From the NCBI RefSeq assembly GCF_007018965.1, contig NZ_VJYZ01000004.1:310001-374000 (forward strand): a DNA stretch of 64,000 nt, given 5' to 3'. This DNA comes from Paracoccus marinus. GTDB lineage: Bacteria > Pseudomonadota > Alphaproteobacteria > Rhodobacterales > Rhodobacteraceae. The position numbers and the translations under genes are program-made. The notes below the pieces were generated by a model that ran no database searches, had not been told where the DNA came from, and saw only the letters and a list, made by a program, of their open reading frames with translations. Of this stretch, positions 46,973 through 56,621 are shown piece by piece (positions within the stretch are counted from its first letter, which is position 1; every line of letters begins with the position of its first letter).

Positions 46973-47980
46973 TCAGCCGCCGCGACGCTTCGCCAGCGCG
47001 AAACGCGCGAACAGGAACGGCAGCCGCAGCGGCAGCAGGGGATCGCGCCGCATCAGGGGGCGAAGGGATCGCAGGCCCGTCGGCCTGCCCTTCAGCAGAT
47101 TGCGGACCAGCAGATAGGAATAAAGATCGCGCTTTTCGCGCAGGCCCGCGCGGGCCCCGCTGCCCGCATCGGCGTTCGGCAGGCGCACCAGCTTCTGGCC
47201 GAACAGCAGCTGGCTGCCCAGCCGGGTGACGATGCCGGGCGAATCCCATTCCAGGCTTTCGTAGAACATGTTCACGCCGCGCCCGCATTCCACCTCGGAC
47301 CGGGTCGAGACGCAGATGCGCGCGCCCGACAGCGCGATCTGGATCCACATCATCCGGTCTTCGCTGGCGTGGCGCAGTTCGGGGTCGAACCGCTGGTGCC
47401 CCTGCGACGCCATCCGCAGGACGACGGTCGAGGACTGCGACAGGTATTCGCGCAGGAACACGGGGTCGAGCGCGTGGGGCGCAAAGCCGCGCGTCGCGTC
47501 GTCCAGCACGGCGCCCCTGTCCCACAGCGCGGGCGTGACCAGACCCATCAGGTCGATCATGGCGAAGTAGCTGTCGAAATGCCCCTCGCGCCGGTGGTCG
47601 GAAAAGTAGAAGTCGTAGCCCTGATCCAGCGCCGCCACCGCGTTCGCAAGGTGGTCGGGCGTCCATTCGTCGTCGGAATCGAGGAATGCCGCGTAGCGCG
47701 CGTTGCCGATCGCCGCCGCATAGCCAAGGCCGGTGTTCCGCGCCCCGCCGGGACCGGCGTTGTCCTGCCGGATGCTGCGCCAGGTGATGCGATCGTCGTC
47801 GTCGTAGCCCGCCATCTCGGCCATGGCCGGGACCGGCGAGGCGTCGTCCACGACGATCACCTGCAACCGCACCCCCGGCGGCAGGACCTGCGCGCGGATG
47901 CTGTCGAGCGCGCGGGCAAGGATGCCCGGCTCGCTTTGGTAGAAGGGGATGATGACGGCGATCCTGGCGGCGGTCTTCAT
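46973..47980 (-). CDS. GT2-family glycosyltransferase of the exopolysaccharide operon
   Basis: This 335-aa GT-A enzyme has IAVIIPFYQSEPGILARALD, VIVVDDASPVPAM as donor site, NAGPGGARNTGLGYAA, and YAAFLDSDDEWTPDHL with the DxDD metal motif. HASEDRMMWIQIA is the likely acceptor-side ED pair. No membrane helices are evident. It is the last gene of the flippase / pyruvyl transferase / GT2 / GT2 run and probably adds one sugar to a lipid-linked repeat unit. Confidence 0.83.
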   Translation of the reverse strand: MKTAARIAVIIPFYQSEPGILARALDSIRAQVLPPGVRLQVIVVDDASPVPAMAEMAGYDDDDRITWRSIRQDNAGPGGARNTGLGYAAAIGNARYAAFLDSDDEWTPDHLANAVAALDQGYDFYFSDHRREGHFDSYFAMIDLMGLVTPALWDRGAVLDDATRGFAPHALDPVFLREYLSQSSTVVLRMASQGHQRFDPELRHASEDRMMWIQIALSGARICVSTRSEVECGRGVNMFYESLEWDSPGIVTRLGSQLLFGQKLVRLPNADAGSGARAGLREKRDLYSYLLVRNLLKGRPTGLRSLRPLMRRDPLLPLRLPFLFARFALAKRRGG

Positions 47981-48014
47981 GCCCGCATGTCCTCGTGTCG
48001 CAGGGGATGGCGGT

Positions 48015-49031
48015 TCACTTGCGGTGCGTCACCCAGTAGCGCACGGCGCCGCGCAGGCGCGCGACCTCGCGCTGGCGGCGGATGTGGTCGCGCATCGGCT
48101 CGCGCCGGGTCCACAGCTTCAGCTGGCCCTGGACCATCTTGCGGATGGTCCAGACCGGCGCGCCCAGGAACCGGCGCCCGCCCCGGGGGACCGGCGGCCC
48201 CATCACGTCCGCGCCGCTCGTCTCGCTGAGATAGGCCCAGGTCTCGCCTGCGGATTCGCTGTAGACGCGGACATAGTCCATCGTCAGGCGCTTGGCGGGA
48301 ATCAGGTGGCGGACGCGGGCGGCGGGCACCCAGACGGCCGCGCCGCCTTCCTTGCGGATCGCGTCGATGACCATCGTTTCCTCGCCCAGCCGCTTGTGGG
48401 TGGGGCTGACGCCCAGCGCCGGGTCATAGCGGTGTCGCTTCTGTTCGGCTGCGCGCAGCGCGTAATTCGCGCCGTAGGGGATGGTGCCCGGCACGTTTTC
48501 CATCAGCCGCCGCTCGGGTCCAAGGTCGCGCTTGGCGACGATGGTGGCCAGCAGATCCTCGTTCTCGCGGAACCAGGCGGGGGGTTCCTCCTCGTAAACG
48601 GGTTCGATGACGCCGCCGAAGACCACGGCGTCGGGATAGGCCGAAAAGGCGTCGGCATAGGCGGCAAGCCAGCCCGGGTCGATCACCACGTCGTCGTCGG
48701 TCCACAGGATGTAGTCGCCGCGCGCCGCCGCGACGCCCGCGTTCCGCGCGTTCGAGAGGCCGGGCGTCGGCTCGACGATGCGGCGGATCGGCAGGCGGCC
48801 GTCGAACGACTGCACCACCTCGGCGGTGTGGTCGGTGCTGCCGTTGTCGACCAGCAGGAACTCCCACGTCGTGCCGGGCGGGACCTGCATGGCGGCGGCG
48901 GATTCGAGGACCCGGCGCAACTGCTCGGCCCGGTTGCGCGTGCACATGATGACGGTAAGGCGGGGCGTCTGGATCGAGGGCGGCGCGGTGTCGCTTGGCG
49001 GGGTGTCGCTTGGCGGGGTGTCGGTCGGCAT
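48015..49031 (-). CDS. GT2-family glycosyltransferase of the exopolysaccharide operon
   Basis: This 338-aa protein starts with a short repeated TPPSDTPPSDT leader, then TPRLTVIMCTRNRAEQLRRV, LLVDNGSTDHTAEVV, PGLSNARNAGVAAARGDYIL, and WTDDDVVIDPGWLAAYAD (metal DDD). LGEETMVIDAIRKEG supplies the catalytic ED-like pair. The Pro/Ser/Thr leader arises from an 18-base DNA duplication near the start. It lies 11 bases after the pyruvyl transferase gene. Confidence 0.83.
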   Translation of the reverse strand: MPTDTPPSDTPPSDTAPPSIQTPRLTVIMCTRNRAEQLRRVLESAAAMQVPPGTTWEFLLVDNGSTDHTAEVVQSFDGRLPIRRIVEPTPGLSNARNAGVAAARGDYILWTDDDVVIDPGWLAAYADAFSAYPDAVVFGGVIEPVYEEEPPAWFRENEDLLATIVAKRDLGPERRLMENVPGTIPYGANYALRAAEQKRHRYDPALGVSPTHKRLGEETMVIDAIRKEGGAAVWVPAARVRHLIPAKRLTMDYVRVYSESAGETWAYLSETSGADVMGPPVPRGGRRFLGAPVWTIRKMVQGQLKLWTRREPMRDHIRRQREVARLRGAVRYWVTHRK

Positions 49032-49042
49032 GGTGTCGTCCC

Positions 49043-50113
49043 TCAGGCGGTCTGCGGTTCGCGGCGCGCGAGCCGGGCGCGGGCGGTGGCGACCGCCTCG
49101 GGCAGGGTCGCGGCCTGCGACACGCCCGCCCAGCGGGTCCCGAACGCCTGCGACAGCCGGGCGATCTTGCCGTAGCGGTTGTCCAGCACGCAATGCGGGA
49201 TGTTCATGAGCGTGCACAGGATGTGGACGTGCAGCCGGTCGGTGATGACATAGCGCGCGCGCGACAGCAGCCGCAGGCCGCGGTCCACCCGCCGGTCCGA
49301 CAGCTGGTTCAGGTAATCCCTGTGGCGCGCCGCCCCGCCCATCCGCGCCGGGTTGAACGACAGGATCGCGCGCCGGCGCGCGTCGCCCGCCGCCCGGGTC
49401 CAGACGTCGGGGTCGTCCTGAAGCCAGTCGGCCTGCACCCAGCCCTCGGGGACGTCCACCGCCTCGGCATAGCCCTGCCGTTCGGAATCGGTCCGCAGCA
49501 GCATCAGCACGTCGGCGTCGGGCCGGACGGGACGCGGCTGCGCCCCCATGGCGAACGCCATGTCGGGGCACAGCCGCACGTCGCAGGCAAAGTTCTGCCG
49601 CGCGAGATCGAGGCTCGGATGGTCGCGCACCAGCAGCAGGAAGCGGGGGTGGCGGGCGATCGCCTCGCGCGTGCGGGCGATCATGGCGGCGTCGTCGTAG
49701 TGGATCGACTGCGGCAACTGGATCACACGGCGGTCGGGAAACTCGGTCAGGATCCGTTCGCGGAACAGCTGGTGGCGCGGCCACAGGTCGCCGAAGTTGC
49801 CGCCGCCGTGCAGCAGCACCGGCACCTCGGCGGGAAGCGCGCGTATCTGCGCCAGGTCGATGTTCAGGTCGCCCGCCAGCCTGCGGCCGATCCCGTGCCG
49901 GTCCAGCCACGCGACCTGCCCCGACCAGATCGCGCTGTCGCCGACATTGCCGTGGTCGGGAAAATCCACCAGCGCGCAGCCGTTCGCCTTGAGCGCCGCG
50001 ATCTCGTCCCGGAACACCGTGTCCAGCATGCCCTGGCAGCGGGACACCACGTCGGCTGCGGTCTGGGACTGCGGGTCGGGCAAGGTCGCCGCGGCGGGTG
50101 GGGTCGAGGTCAC
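49043..50113 (-). CDS. polysaccharide pyruvyl transferase
   Basis: This 356-aa protein matches the pyruvyl transferase family (WcaK/CsaB/PssK), which adds ketal pyruvate from PEP to sugars of exopolysaccharides. Signatures are DFPDHGNVGDSAIWSGQVAW, VPVLLHGGGNFGDLWPRHQL, VIQLPQSIHYDD and YVITDRLHVHILCTLMNIPH, with HGGGNFGD the conserved core. PssK-like length and context support a matrix polysaccharide. The gene directly abuts the flippase gene (stop at 50114-50116). Confidence 0.9.
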   Translation of the reverse strand: MTSTPPAAATLPDPQSQTAADVVSRCQGMLDTVFRDEIAALKANGCALVDFPDHGNVGDSAIWSGQVAWLDRHGIGRRLAGDLNIDLAQIRALPAEVPVLLHGGGNFGDLWPRHQLFRERILTEFPDRRVIQLPQSIHYDDAAMIARTREAIARHPRFLLLVRDHPSLDLARQNFACDVRLCPDMAFAMGAQPRPVRPDADVLMLLRTDSERQGYAEAVDVPEGWVQADWLQDDPDVWTRAAGDARRRAILSFNPARMGGAARHRDYLNQLSDRRVDRGLRLLSRARYVITDRLHVHILCTLMNIPHCVLDNRYGKIARLSQAFGTRWAGVSQAATLPEAVATARARLARREPQTA

Positions 50114-51583
50114 TCAGGTTTCCTTTCGCTGGCGCAACGAGGTCAGCAGGTCGCGTATCTCGCGCCGTGGATCGTGGCCGATGGCGAACATGATCGCAGG
50201 GAACAGTATCAGGCCAAAGACAACGCTTGCCACCGCCGTTTCCCACCCGCCGCCAAGGCGCGGGACGAGGAAGTCCATCGCAAAGCGCACCGCGACCGCC
50301 ATCGCCGCCGCCGCCGCCAGCGCCGGCAGCACCACCCGCGCGGTCGAGGCCATGGGGATGCCCGCGTGGCGGCGCAGCGCCAGCTGCTGCGGGATCATCG
50401 TGATCCACGCCCGCGCCACATAGGCGGCGGCCACCGCCACCAGCCCGTAGGGAATGGCGATCCAGGTAAAGACGACCGTCAGCGCCAGTTGCAGGACCGC
50501 GATCCACAGGTTCGCCTGCGGCCGGTTGACCGAGGTGAGCGCGGGGCCGGAGAAGAAGTTCAGCACGAACGGCACGCTCATCAGCACCAGCACCTGCGCG
50601 ACCGGGATCGCCGCGTCCCACTTGTCGCCGAACAGCAGCGGCAGCAGCAGCGGCGCGACCGCGCCAATCCCCAGAAGCGCCGGGAAGGTGGCAAGCCCCG
50701 CGATCCCGACCATCCGCGCATAGATCGCGCGGAACCGCGCGGGGTCGTTCTGGACGTGGGAAAACGTGACCAGCGCCACGCTGCCGATGGGCGACAGAAG
50801 CGACTGCGAGATCAGCTCGATCAGGCGCCAGGCGATGCGGTACTGGCCCACCGCCTCGGGTCCGTGCCAGCGCGAGATGAAGATTTCCTGCACCCGCACC
50901 AGCAGCAGCCAGACGATCTGCGTGGCCATCATGGAACTGCTGAAGATGATGAGCCCGCGCACCCGGCTGCGGTCGAACATCAGCGCGGGCCGCCACGGGC
51001 TCATGCGCCAGATCATGCCCAGGCCCACGATCCCGCCCACGAACGCCTGCCCGACCAGCGCCCACACGCCCCAGCCCTGAAACGCCAGGATCACCGCCAC
51101 CACGCCGCCCGCGAGCCCCGACACGATGCTTTGAAAGGTCAGGCTGCGCTGCTGGAAATCGCGCGTGAGCAGGGCCGAGGGCACTGTCGTCAGCGTCGTC
51201 AGCGGCAGCAGGACCGCCAGCGCGCGGATCACGTTCACCGCCTCGGGCGCGTTCACCAGGCGGGCATAGGCCGGGGCGCCAAGCGCCAGGATCCCGGCCG
51301 CCGCCAGCGACAGGCCCAGCACGCACCAGAACACGGTATTGTCGAACGACGCCGAGCGGTCGGGTTCGCGCACGATCGCGCTGCCAAGCCCCGCCGTCGC
51401 CACGATCCGGGCGATTTCCACCACGATGCTGGCCAGCGCGAAGACCCCGAAGTCGGCGGGCGCAAGCAGCCGCGCCATGACCGCGAACAGGACGAAGGTG
51501 ATGATCGCGCTCCAGACCGAGCGCAACACCGACCACAGCGATGCCACGAACGTCTTCCGCTTCAAGCCGTCAGCGTTGGCCAT
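50114..51583 (-). CDS. lipid-linked oligosaccharide flippase (Wzx/MOP family)
   Basis: This 489-aa membrane protein has about 12-14 helices and the polysaccharide-synthase pattern: FAVMARLLAPADFGVFALAS, VIRALAVLLPLTTLTTVPSA, LTRDFQQRSLTFQSIVSGLAG and YRIAWRLIELISQSLLSPIG. It should move undecaprenyl-linked repeat units across the inner membrane. First gene of the exopolysaccharide operon, divergent from the RTX glycoside hydrolase. The polymerase and initiating transferase are not in the window. Confidence 0.88.
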   Translation of the reverse strand: MANADGLKRKTFVASLWSVLRSVWSAIITFVLFAVMARLLAPADFGVFALASIVVEIARIVATAGLGSAIVREPDRSASFDNTVFWCVLGLSLAAAGILALGAPAYARLVNAPEAVNVIRALAVLLPLTTLTTVPSALLTRDFQQRSLTFQSIVSGLAGGVVAVILAFQGWGVWALVGQAFVGGIVGLGMIWRMSPWRPALMFDRSRVRGLIIFSSSMMATQIVWLLLVRVQEIFISRWHGPEAVGQYRIAWRLIELISQSLLSPIGSVALVTFSHVQNDPARFRAIYARMVGIAGLATFPALLGIGAVAPLLLPLLFGDKWDAAIPVAQVLVLMSVPFVLNFFSGPALTSVNRPQANLWIAVLQLALTVVFTWIAIPYGLVAVAAAYVARAWITMIPQQLALRRHAGIPMASTARVVLPALAAAAAMAVAVRFAMDFLVPRLGGGWETAVASVVFGLILFPAIMFAIGHDPRREIRDLLTSLRQRKET

Positions 51584-51927
51584 TGATCTCGTCCACCGCG
51601 GCGGCTTCGTGCGGCCATTGGGGTTATTTCGGGGTGAGAGTCAACCGAACGGCAGGGCCCGGCAGGCAGGGGTCGCTTTCGCCAAGGTTGCGGCATGGGG
51701 ACGACACGCGGGCGGGGCACCGTCGAGCGCGCGGAAAGTCGCCGATGACCCTGCGCCCACGGAACCCATCCGAGCCCGCAGCCATTCGGCTATGCAGGGG
51801 GCTGAAAGCAAACAAGAAAATCGGCGCTCACGCCAGACTCAAAAAATCGTGGGAAAATTGATGGAACTCGCGCAACCATAAGGCGAGTAGGTAAGTTGTT
51901 GCTCTACCCAGAGTAGAGTGAGGCAAC
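51584..51927. promoter_or_regulatory. 344-base divergent control region, AT-rich near the hydrolase
   Basis: No gene is seen. The last 130 bases (from about 51790) are markedly less GC-rich than the surroundings, with runs such as CAAACAAGAAAA and CTCAAAAAATCG, and are the likely promoter region of the RTX hydrolase. It ends in the hairpin at 51898-51927. The flippase operon promoter should lie near 51584-51660. Confidence 0.55.
51898..51927 (+). promoter_or_regulatory. hairpin enclosing the ribosome site of the RTX hydrolase
   Basis: CTCTAC (51902-51907) pairs with GTAGAG (51913-51918) around CCAGA. An outer GTTG (51898-51901) can pair with CAAC (51924-51927), leaving TGAGG, the only ribosome site candidate, in the bulge right before ATG 51928. 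It may gate translation. The inner palindrome could alternatively be a protein operator. Confidence 0.6.
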
Positions 51928-54795
51928 ATGTCGGCCACCTCCCACATCAACATGATCAACCTGCAGGTCACGGCGGAAAAACAGATCGCCATCGACCAGG
52001 CGAACGGCACTTACGCCGCGACCGTGGCGGCCGACGAGAAATACTACCTGTGGCAATCGGACTTTCAGACCCGCCCGATGGGGATGGAAAACCAGCCCGA
52101 AGCCTATGCCAGGCTGCTGCGCCAGACGCTTCCCGGGGTCGACACGCTGCGGATCCCGTTCAACGCCTTTTCGTTCAACGCCGACGGCACGCTGGACCCG
52201 GTGTATGAGCGTTTTCTTGCCGAGGCCGCGAAGCAGGGTTTCAAGCTGGTGCTGGTCTATGCCGACGGCGACATGCAGCGGCTGGGCGAGACGGGCAACC
52301 CCGATGTCGCCACGATGCGCGACGCACTGGCGGGCGAGGTTCACGACCGCATGATCCAGGGCTGGACGACGATGCTCGACTGGCTCGACGCCCATCCCGC
52401 GGTCAATGCGGCGGTCTATGCGCTCGAGGCGGCGAACGAACCCGCCGCTTATTCACGGGCCGAGACGCTGGCGGGCGGCGGCGGCGAGTTCGTGCAGATG
52501 TACGGCGACCACATGGCCGAGTTCGCGCAGCTGATCGAGGCGCGGTCGGACGCGCGGATCATGGTAGGCGGATGGGCCTATTCGGCGCTATTCGACATTC
52601 TCGCGACCACGATCAGCAGCGCGGGCGACACCAGCGTCATGGACCAGATCCGGGCCGCGGCGGGCGATCTTCTGGTATGGTCCAGCCATCTTTACCCGAA
52701 CTGGGCCGCCGGCGGCAGCGACACCGTCGAGGCGATGGAGACGTTCCTGCGCGAGCGCTTCGGCGTCCTTGGTGACGACGACGTGATCGTGACCGAAACC
52801 AACGCCGAAGGCCGCAACGCCAACAACGTCGTGAACAACAGCATGGCGTTCTGGATGGTCCGCGCCTACGAGGTGTTCGCGGATGCGGGCATCGGCCTGG
52901 GCTGGTTCCCGGGTGCCGAGGCGGGCGCATCGACCTTCGTCACCATCAACAACGGCAAGAAGGTGCTGTTCCAGCACGCCGACAGCTTCGCGCAGGGCAT
53001 GAACGGCTTTCTCATGGACGAGGAGGATCCGCTTCACCTCGGCGACGAGACGATCACCGCGCGGCTCATCGCCGGCGACGTGTACCGCGAGGACGGGATC
53101 CGCGTCGCGGTCGACGGGATCGGCTATGCCGCGGGCTTCGGCGGCGACGACACGATCACCGGGATCGAGCGCGGCATGAACATGCTCTACGGCGGCGCGG
53201 GCAACGACGTCGTCACCGGCGCGTCCGGGCGCGACCACCTGTTCGGCCAGGGCGGCAACGACACGCTGAACGGCGTCGCGGGCAACGACGTCCTGATGGG
53301 CGGCGACGGCGACGACGAGCTGCGGGGCGGCGCGGGCAACGACGTGATGACCGGCGGCCGCGGGGCCGATCTGTTCGTGCTCGCCGACGGCGGCGAGGAC
53401 GTGCTGGCCGACTTTCGCCACGACCAGGGCGACCGTATCATCATCGACGGCAGGGAATGGACCTATGCCGAGATGATGGCCGCGGGCACGCTGGCCGATT
53501 ACGACAACGACGGACGCGCCGACGACCTGATCCTGACGGTGGCGGGCGGGCGCGCGATCCTGATGAACCAGCTCCGCGCAGACGGCGTCTGCCACGGGAC
53601 CGAAGATGCCGACGACATCGCCGTCGGCTACGTCGACACCGACGGCGACGCCTTTACCTGGCAAGGCATGTGGGTGAACGGGCGCGGCGGCAACGACACC
53701 ATCAACGGCAGCACCGCCAACGACACGCTGGACGGCAGCATGGGCGACGATTCCCTTGTCGGCCGCACCGGCAACGACGTGCTGATCGGCGACGAGGGGC
53801 GCGACACCGTCTATGGCCAGGACGGGCTGGATACGCTCGACGGCGGCCTGGGCGAGGACATGCTGTACGGCGACGGCGGCAACGACCTGATCGGCGGCGG
53901 CGCGGGCAACGACAAGCTGTATGGCGCGGCCGGGCTGGACACGCTGAACGGGGATGCCGACTGCGACACGCTGGATGGCGGCGGCGACGCCGACCTGCTG
54001 AACGGCGGCGAAGGCGCCGACAAGCTGCTGGGGTCGGCGGGCTTCGACACGCTGAACGGCGATGACGGCAACGACACCCTGGACGGCGGCGGCGACAACG
54101 ACCTGGTGAACGGCGGGACCGGCAACGACAGCCTGCTGGGCGCGGCCGGCAACGACTCGCTCAACGGCGACGAAGGCAACGACTCGCTCAACGGCGCCTA
54201 TGGCCACGACGTGCTGAGCGGCGGCGACGGCTACGACACGCTGGACGGCAGCAACGACAACGACACGCTTTACGGCGACGGCGGCGACGACAAGCTGCTG
54301 GGGTCGGCCGGGCTGGACCTGCTGGATGGCGGGGACGCCAACGACAGCCTGCTGGGCGGCGACGGCAACGACACGCTTCTGGGCGGCGTCGGCGACGATT
54401 CCCTTTACGGCAATATGCACAACGACCTGCTGATCGGCGGCGACGGCGACGACTACCTTGAAGGCGGCGCAAGCGAGGACCGGTCCGAGGGCGGGAACGG
54501 CGCCGACACGTTCCTGTCGAACATGGCCGCGGGCAGCATCAAGACGCTGATCGGCGGGGCGGACGCCGACGAGTTCCTGTTCATCAACTGCAGCGCCAGT
54601 TCGCAGGCGATCGCCTATCTCGAGGATTTCGAGATCGGCGTGGACCAGATCAGCGTTGAAGGCGTGGCGGGCATCGCGGCCATCCGCGCGATGCGGGGGT
54701 TCGAGGGGTTCACCCAGCAGGGCGACGACGCCGTGATGCGGTTCGCGGGCGACCTGTACGTGTTCCGCGACCACCTGGTCAGCGATTTCATCTGA
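51928..54795 (+). CDS. RTX-tailed glycoside hydrolase (GH5/GH39-like), type I secreted
   Basis: This 955-aa protein has a TIM-barrel hydrolase domain at about residues 15-385. The likely acid/base is Glu171 in EAANEPAAYS, and the nucleophile Glu290 in VIVTETNAEG; this spacing and the NEP motif fit clan GH-A. Then come RTX repeats from about residue 415 (GGAGNDVVTGASGRDHLFGQ) in two blocks with a beta-rich insert near 510-560. A C-terminal region (IAYLEDFEIGVDQISVEGV) ends with VSDFI, resembling type I export signals. No Sec signal. It is divergent from the exopolysaccharide operon, so cleavage of that polymer is the simplest role. Confidence 0.88.
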   Translation: MSATSHINMINLQVTAEKQIAIDQANGTYAATVAADEKYYLWQSDFQTRPMGMENQPEAYARLLRQTLPGVDTLRIPFNAFSFNADGTLDPVYERFLAEAAKQGFKLVLVYADGDMQRLGETGNPDVATMRDALAGEVHDRMIQGWTTMLDWLDAHPAVNAAVYALEAANEPAAYSRAETLAGGGGEFVQMYGDHMAEFAQLIEARSDARIMVGGWAYSALFDILATTISSAGDTSVMDQIRAAAGDLLVWSSHLYPNWAAGGSDTVEAMETFLRERFGVLGDDDVIVTETNAEGRNANNVVNNSMAFWMVRAYEVFADAGIGLGWFPGAEAGASTFVTINNGKKVLFQHADSFAQGMNGFLMDEEDPLHLGDETITARLIAGDVYREDGIRVAVDGIGYAAGFGGDDTITGIERGMNMLYGGAGNDVVTGASGRDHLFGQGGNDTLNGVAGNDVLMGGDGDDELRGGAGNDVMTGGRGADLFVLADGGEDVLADFRHDQGDRIIIDGREWTYAEMMAAGTLADYDNDGRADDLILTVAGGRAILMNQLRADGVCHGTEDADDIAVGYVDTDGDAFTWQGMWVNGRGGNDTINGSTANDTLDGSMGDDSLVGRTGNDVLIGDEGRDTVYGQDGLDTLDGGLGEDMLYGDGGNDLIGGGAGNDKLYGAAGLDTLNGDADCDTLDGGGDADLLNGGEGADKLLGSAGFDTLNGDDGNDTLDGGGDNDLVNGGTGNDSLLGAAGNDSLNGDEGNDSLNGAYGHDVLSGGDGYDTLDGSNDNDTLYGDGGDDKLLGSAGLDLLDGGDANDSLLGGDGNDTLLGGVGDDSLYGNMHNDLLIGGDGDDYLEGGASEDRSEGGNGADTFLSNMAAGSIKTLIGGADADEFLFINCSASSQAIAYLEDFEIGVDQISVEGVAGIAAIRAMRGFEGFTQQGDDAVMRFAGDLYVFRDHLVSDFI

Positions 54796-55067
54796 CGGCG
54801 CGGGCGAGCGGTCGTCGCGGCCCGCGTGACGCGCGGCTGCCTCGCAACCGGCGCGCGGCCAAAACCGTGACGTCAGGTGGACAGGACGGGTCCGCCCGCA
54901 CCCTGCTGTCCGTCAGCTCGGCCTAGCCTTTCCCGCGGCCGCCTGCCATCCTGACCGGAACCTGCCCGGCCGCATGCGTCCCGAACATCGATGACTCGGC
55001 GCGCGTCACCCGGCCGGGCGACACCGACCGAACCGACGACCAGGACCAATGAGGGGCGCCCCCGACG

Positions 55068-56399
55068 ATGAACCACACCTCCGCCGGCTGGCGCACAGCG
55101 CAGCACGAACCCTCGCTGTCCGAGGTGTTCCGGTCCGTCGCCATCCCGATGGGCGCGTCGCGGTTCCGGCGTTTCCTCGCCTTCATCGGGCCGGGCTACC
55201 TTGTCGCGGTCGGCTACATGGACCCGGGCAACTGGGCGACCTCGCTCGCCGGCGGGGCGAAGTTCGGCTATACGCTGCTGTTCGTGGCGCTGCTGTCGAA
55301 CATCATGGCGATGCTGCTGCAATCGCTGTGCGCCCGGCTGGCGATCGCGTCGGGGCGCGACCTCGCGCAGGCCTGCCGCGACGCGTTCCCGCGCTGGGTG
55401 TCCTATCCGCTGTGGCTGCTGGCCGAGGCGGCGATCATCGCCACCGACCTGGCCGAGGTGATCGGCACCTCGATCGGCCTGAACCTGCTGTTCGGGATCC
55501 CGCTCGAGATCGGGATCTTCATCACGGCGGCCGACGCATTTCTGATCCTGTGGCTGCAGAACCGCGGCTTCCGCTGGATCGAGGCGTTCGTGATCGCCAT
55601 GCTGGGCCTGATCGCCGCGTGCTTTGCGGTCCAGATCGCGATGGCCGACCCCGACTGGGGCGCCGTCATCCGCGGCTTCGCCCCCTCGGTCGAGATCGCG
55701 ACCAACCCCGAGATGCTGTATATCGCGCTGGGGATCATCGGCGCGACCGTGATGCCGCACAACCTGTACCTGCATTCGGGCATCGTCCAGACCCGAGCCT
55801 ATGGCCAGGACCCGGCCGAGAAGCGGGCGGCGCTGTCGATGGCGACGTGGGATTCCACCATCGCGCTGATGTTCGCGCTGTGCGTCAACGCCTCGATCCT
55901 GATCCTTGCCGCGGCCACGTTCCACAGCACCGGCAACACCGAGATCGTCGAGATCGACCAGGCGCACGCGCTGCTGACGCCGCTTCTGGGCGGGTCCATC
56001 GCGCCGACGCTGTTCGGGCTGGCGCTGCTGTGCTGCGGGCTGAACGCCACGATCACCGCGACCATGTCGGGCCAGATCGTGATGGAGGGGTTCATCCGCT
56101 GGCGCATCAGCCCGGTCGCGCGGCGGCTGATAACCCGCGTCATCGCGATCATTCCGGCGCTGGCCGTGATCCTCATCTGGGGGGCCGAGGAAACCGGCCG
56201 GCTGCTGATCCTGAGCCAAGTCGTCCTCAGCTTCCAGCTGCCGTTCGCGATCGTGCCGCTGGTGATGTTCACCGCCAGCCGCACCAAGATGGGCGACCTG
56301 GTGTCGCCGCGCTGGCTGACGCTGGCCTGCGCGATCGTTGCGCTGACGATCATCGGGCTGAACGCCAACCTGCTGCGGACGGTCATCTTCGGGGCGTGA
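55068..56399 (+). CDS. mntH: NRAMP-family divalent metal transporter (Mn2+/Fe2+)
   Basis: This 443-aa protein has 11 helices. The metal site of helix 1 is [20 protein letters not shown] (DPGN), and that of helix 6 is [17 protein letters not shown] (MPHN), both intact. [20 protein letters not shown] and the helix-8 region are also conserved. MntH imports Mn2+ with protons. I looked for MntR/Mur-type palindromes and a yybP-ykoY-like leader upstream (54796-55067) and saw none. The stop codon lies in a 14-base tandem repeat. Confidence 0.95.
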   Translation: MNHTSAGWRTAQHEPSLSEVFRSVAIPMGASRFRRFLAFIGPGYLVAVGYMDPGNWATSLAGGAKFGYTLLFVALLSNIMAMLLQSLCARLAIASGRDLAQACRDAFPRWVSYPLWLLAEAAIIATDLAEVIGTSIGLNLLFGIPLEIGIFITAADAFLILWLQNRGFRWIEAFVIAMLGLIAACFAVQIAMADPDWGAVIRGFAPSVEIATNPEMLYIALGIIGATVMPHNLYLHSGIVQTRAYGQDPAEKRAALSMATWDSTIALMFALCVNASILILAAATFHSTGNTEIVEIDQAHALLTPLLGGSIAPTLFGLALLCCGLNATITATMSGQIVMEGFIRWRISPVARRLITRVIAIIPALAVILIWGAEETGRLLILSQVVLSFQLPFAIVPLVMFTASRTKMGDLVSPRWLTLACAIVALTIIGLNANLLRTVIFGA

Positions 56400-56433
56400 T
56401 CTTCGGGGTCTAAGCTTCGGGGTTTAATCTTCC
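56385..56433. repeat. 14-base tandem repeat, 3.5 copies, across the mntH stop
   Basis: Units ATCTTCGGGGCGTG, ATCTTCGGGGTCTA, AGCTTCGGGGTTTA and a partial ATCTTCC follow without gaps. The first overlaps the last codons of mntH and its TGA. The later units provide TAA in other frames. Confidence 0.85.
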
Positions 56434-56621
56434 GCAACCTGACGCCCGGCACGGAACACGGGCACGCGCCCGGTGTTGGGCACGCACGGGATTCGCGCGG
56501 ACGATCCCCCGTCACGGGAGAAGTCAGGGAGAAGGCGGCTGGCCCAGACATACGACAGGGAACGCCCCGGGGGCGGCAGGCGCGGCATAGAAGTGCGCCC
56601 GGCATCCACGGCGTCCATCCC

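Noticed and set aside
49032..51536. Upstream extension of the 48015-49031 glycosyltransferase frame to 1173 codons
   Set aside because: The added part lies in the wrong frame of the pyruvyl transferase and flippase genes. Only the last 338 residues form a GT2 protein.
53190..54470. Regular DNA repeats in the RTX region as a possible satellite or CRISPR
   Set aside because: They encode in-frame GGxGxD repeats of a single protein.
54796..55067. Manganese riboswitch or MntR/Mur site upstream of mntH
   Set aside because: I could not find the conserved riboswitch core or an AT-rich metal-regulator palindrome in this GC-rich gap.
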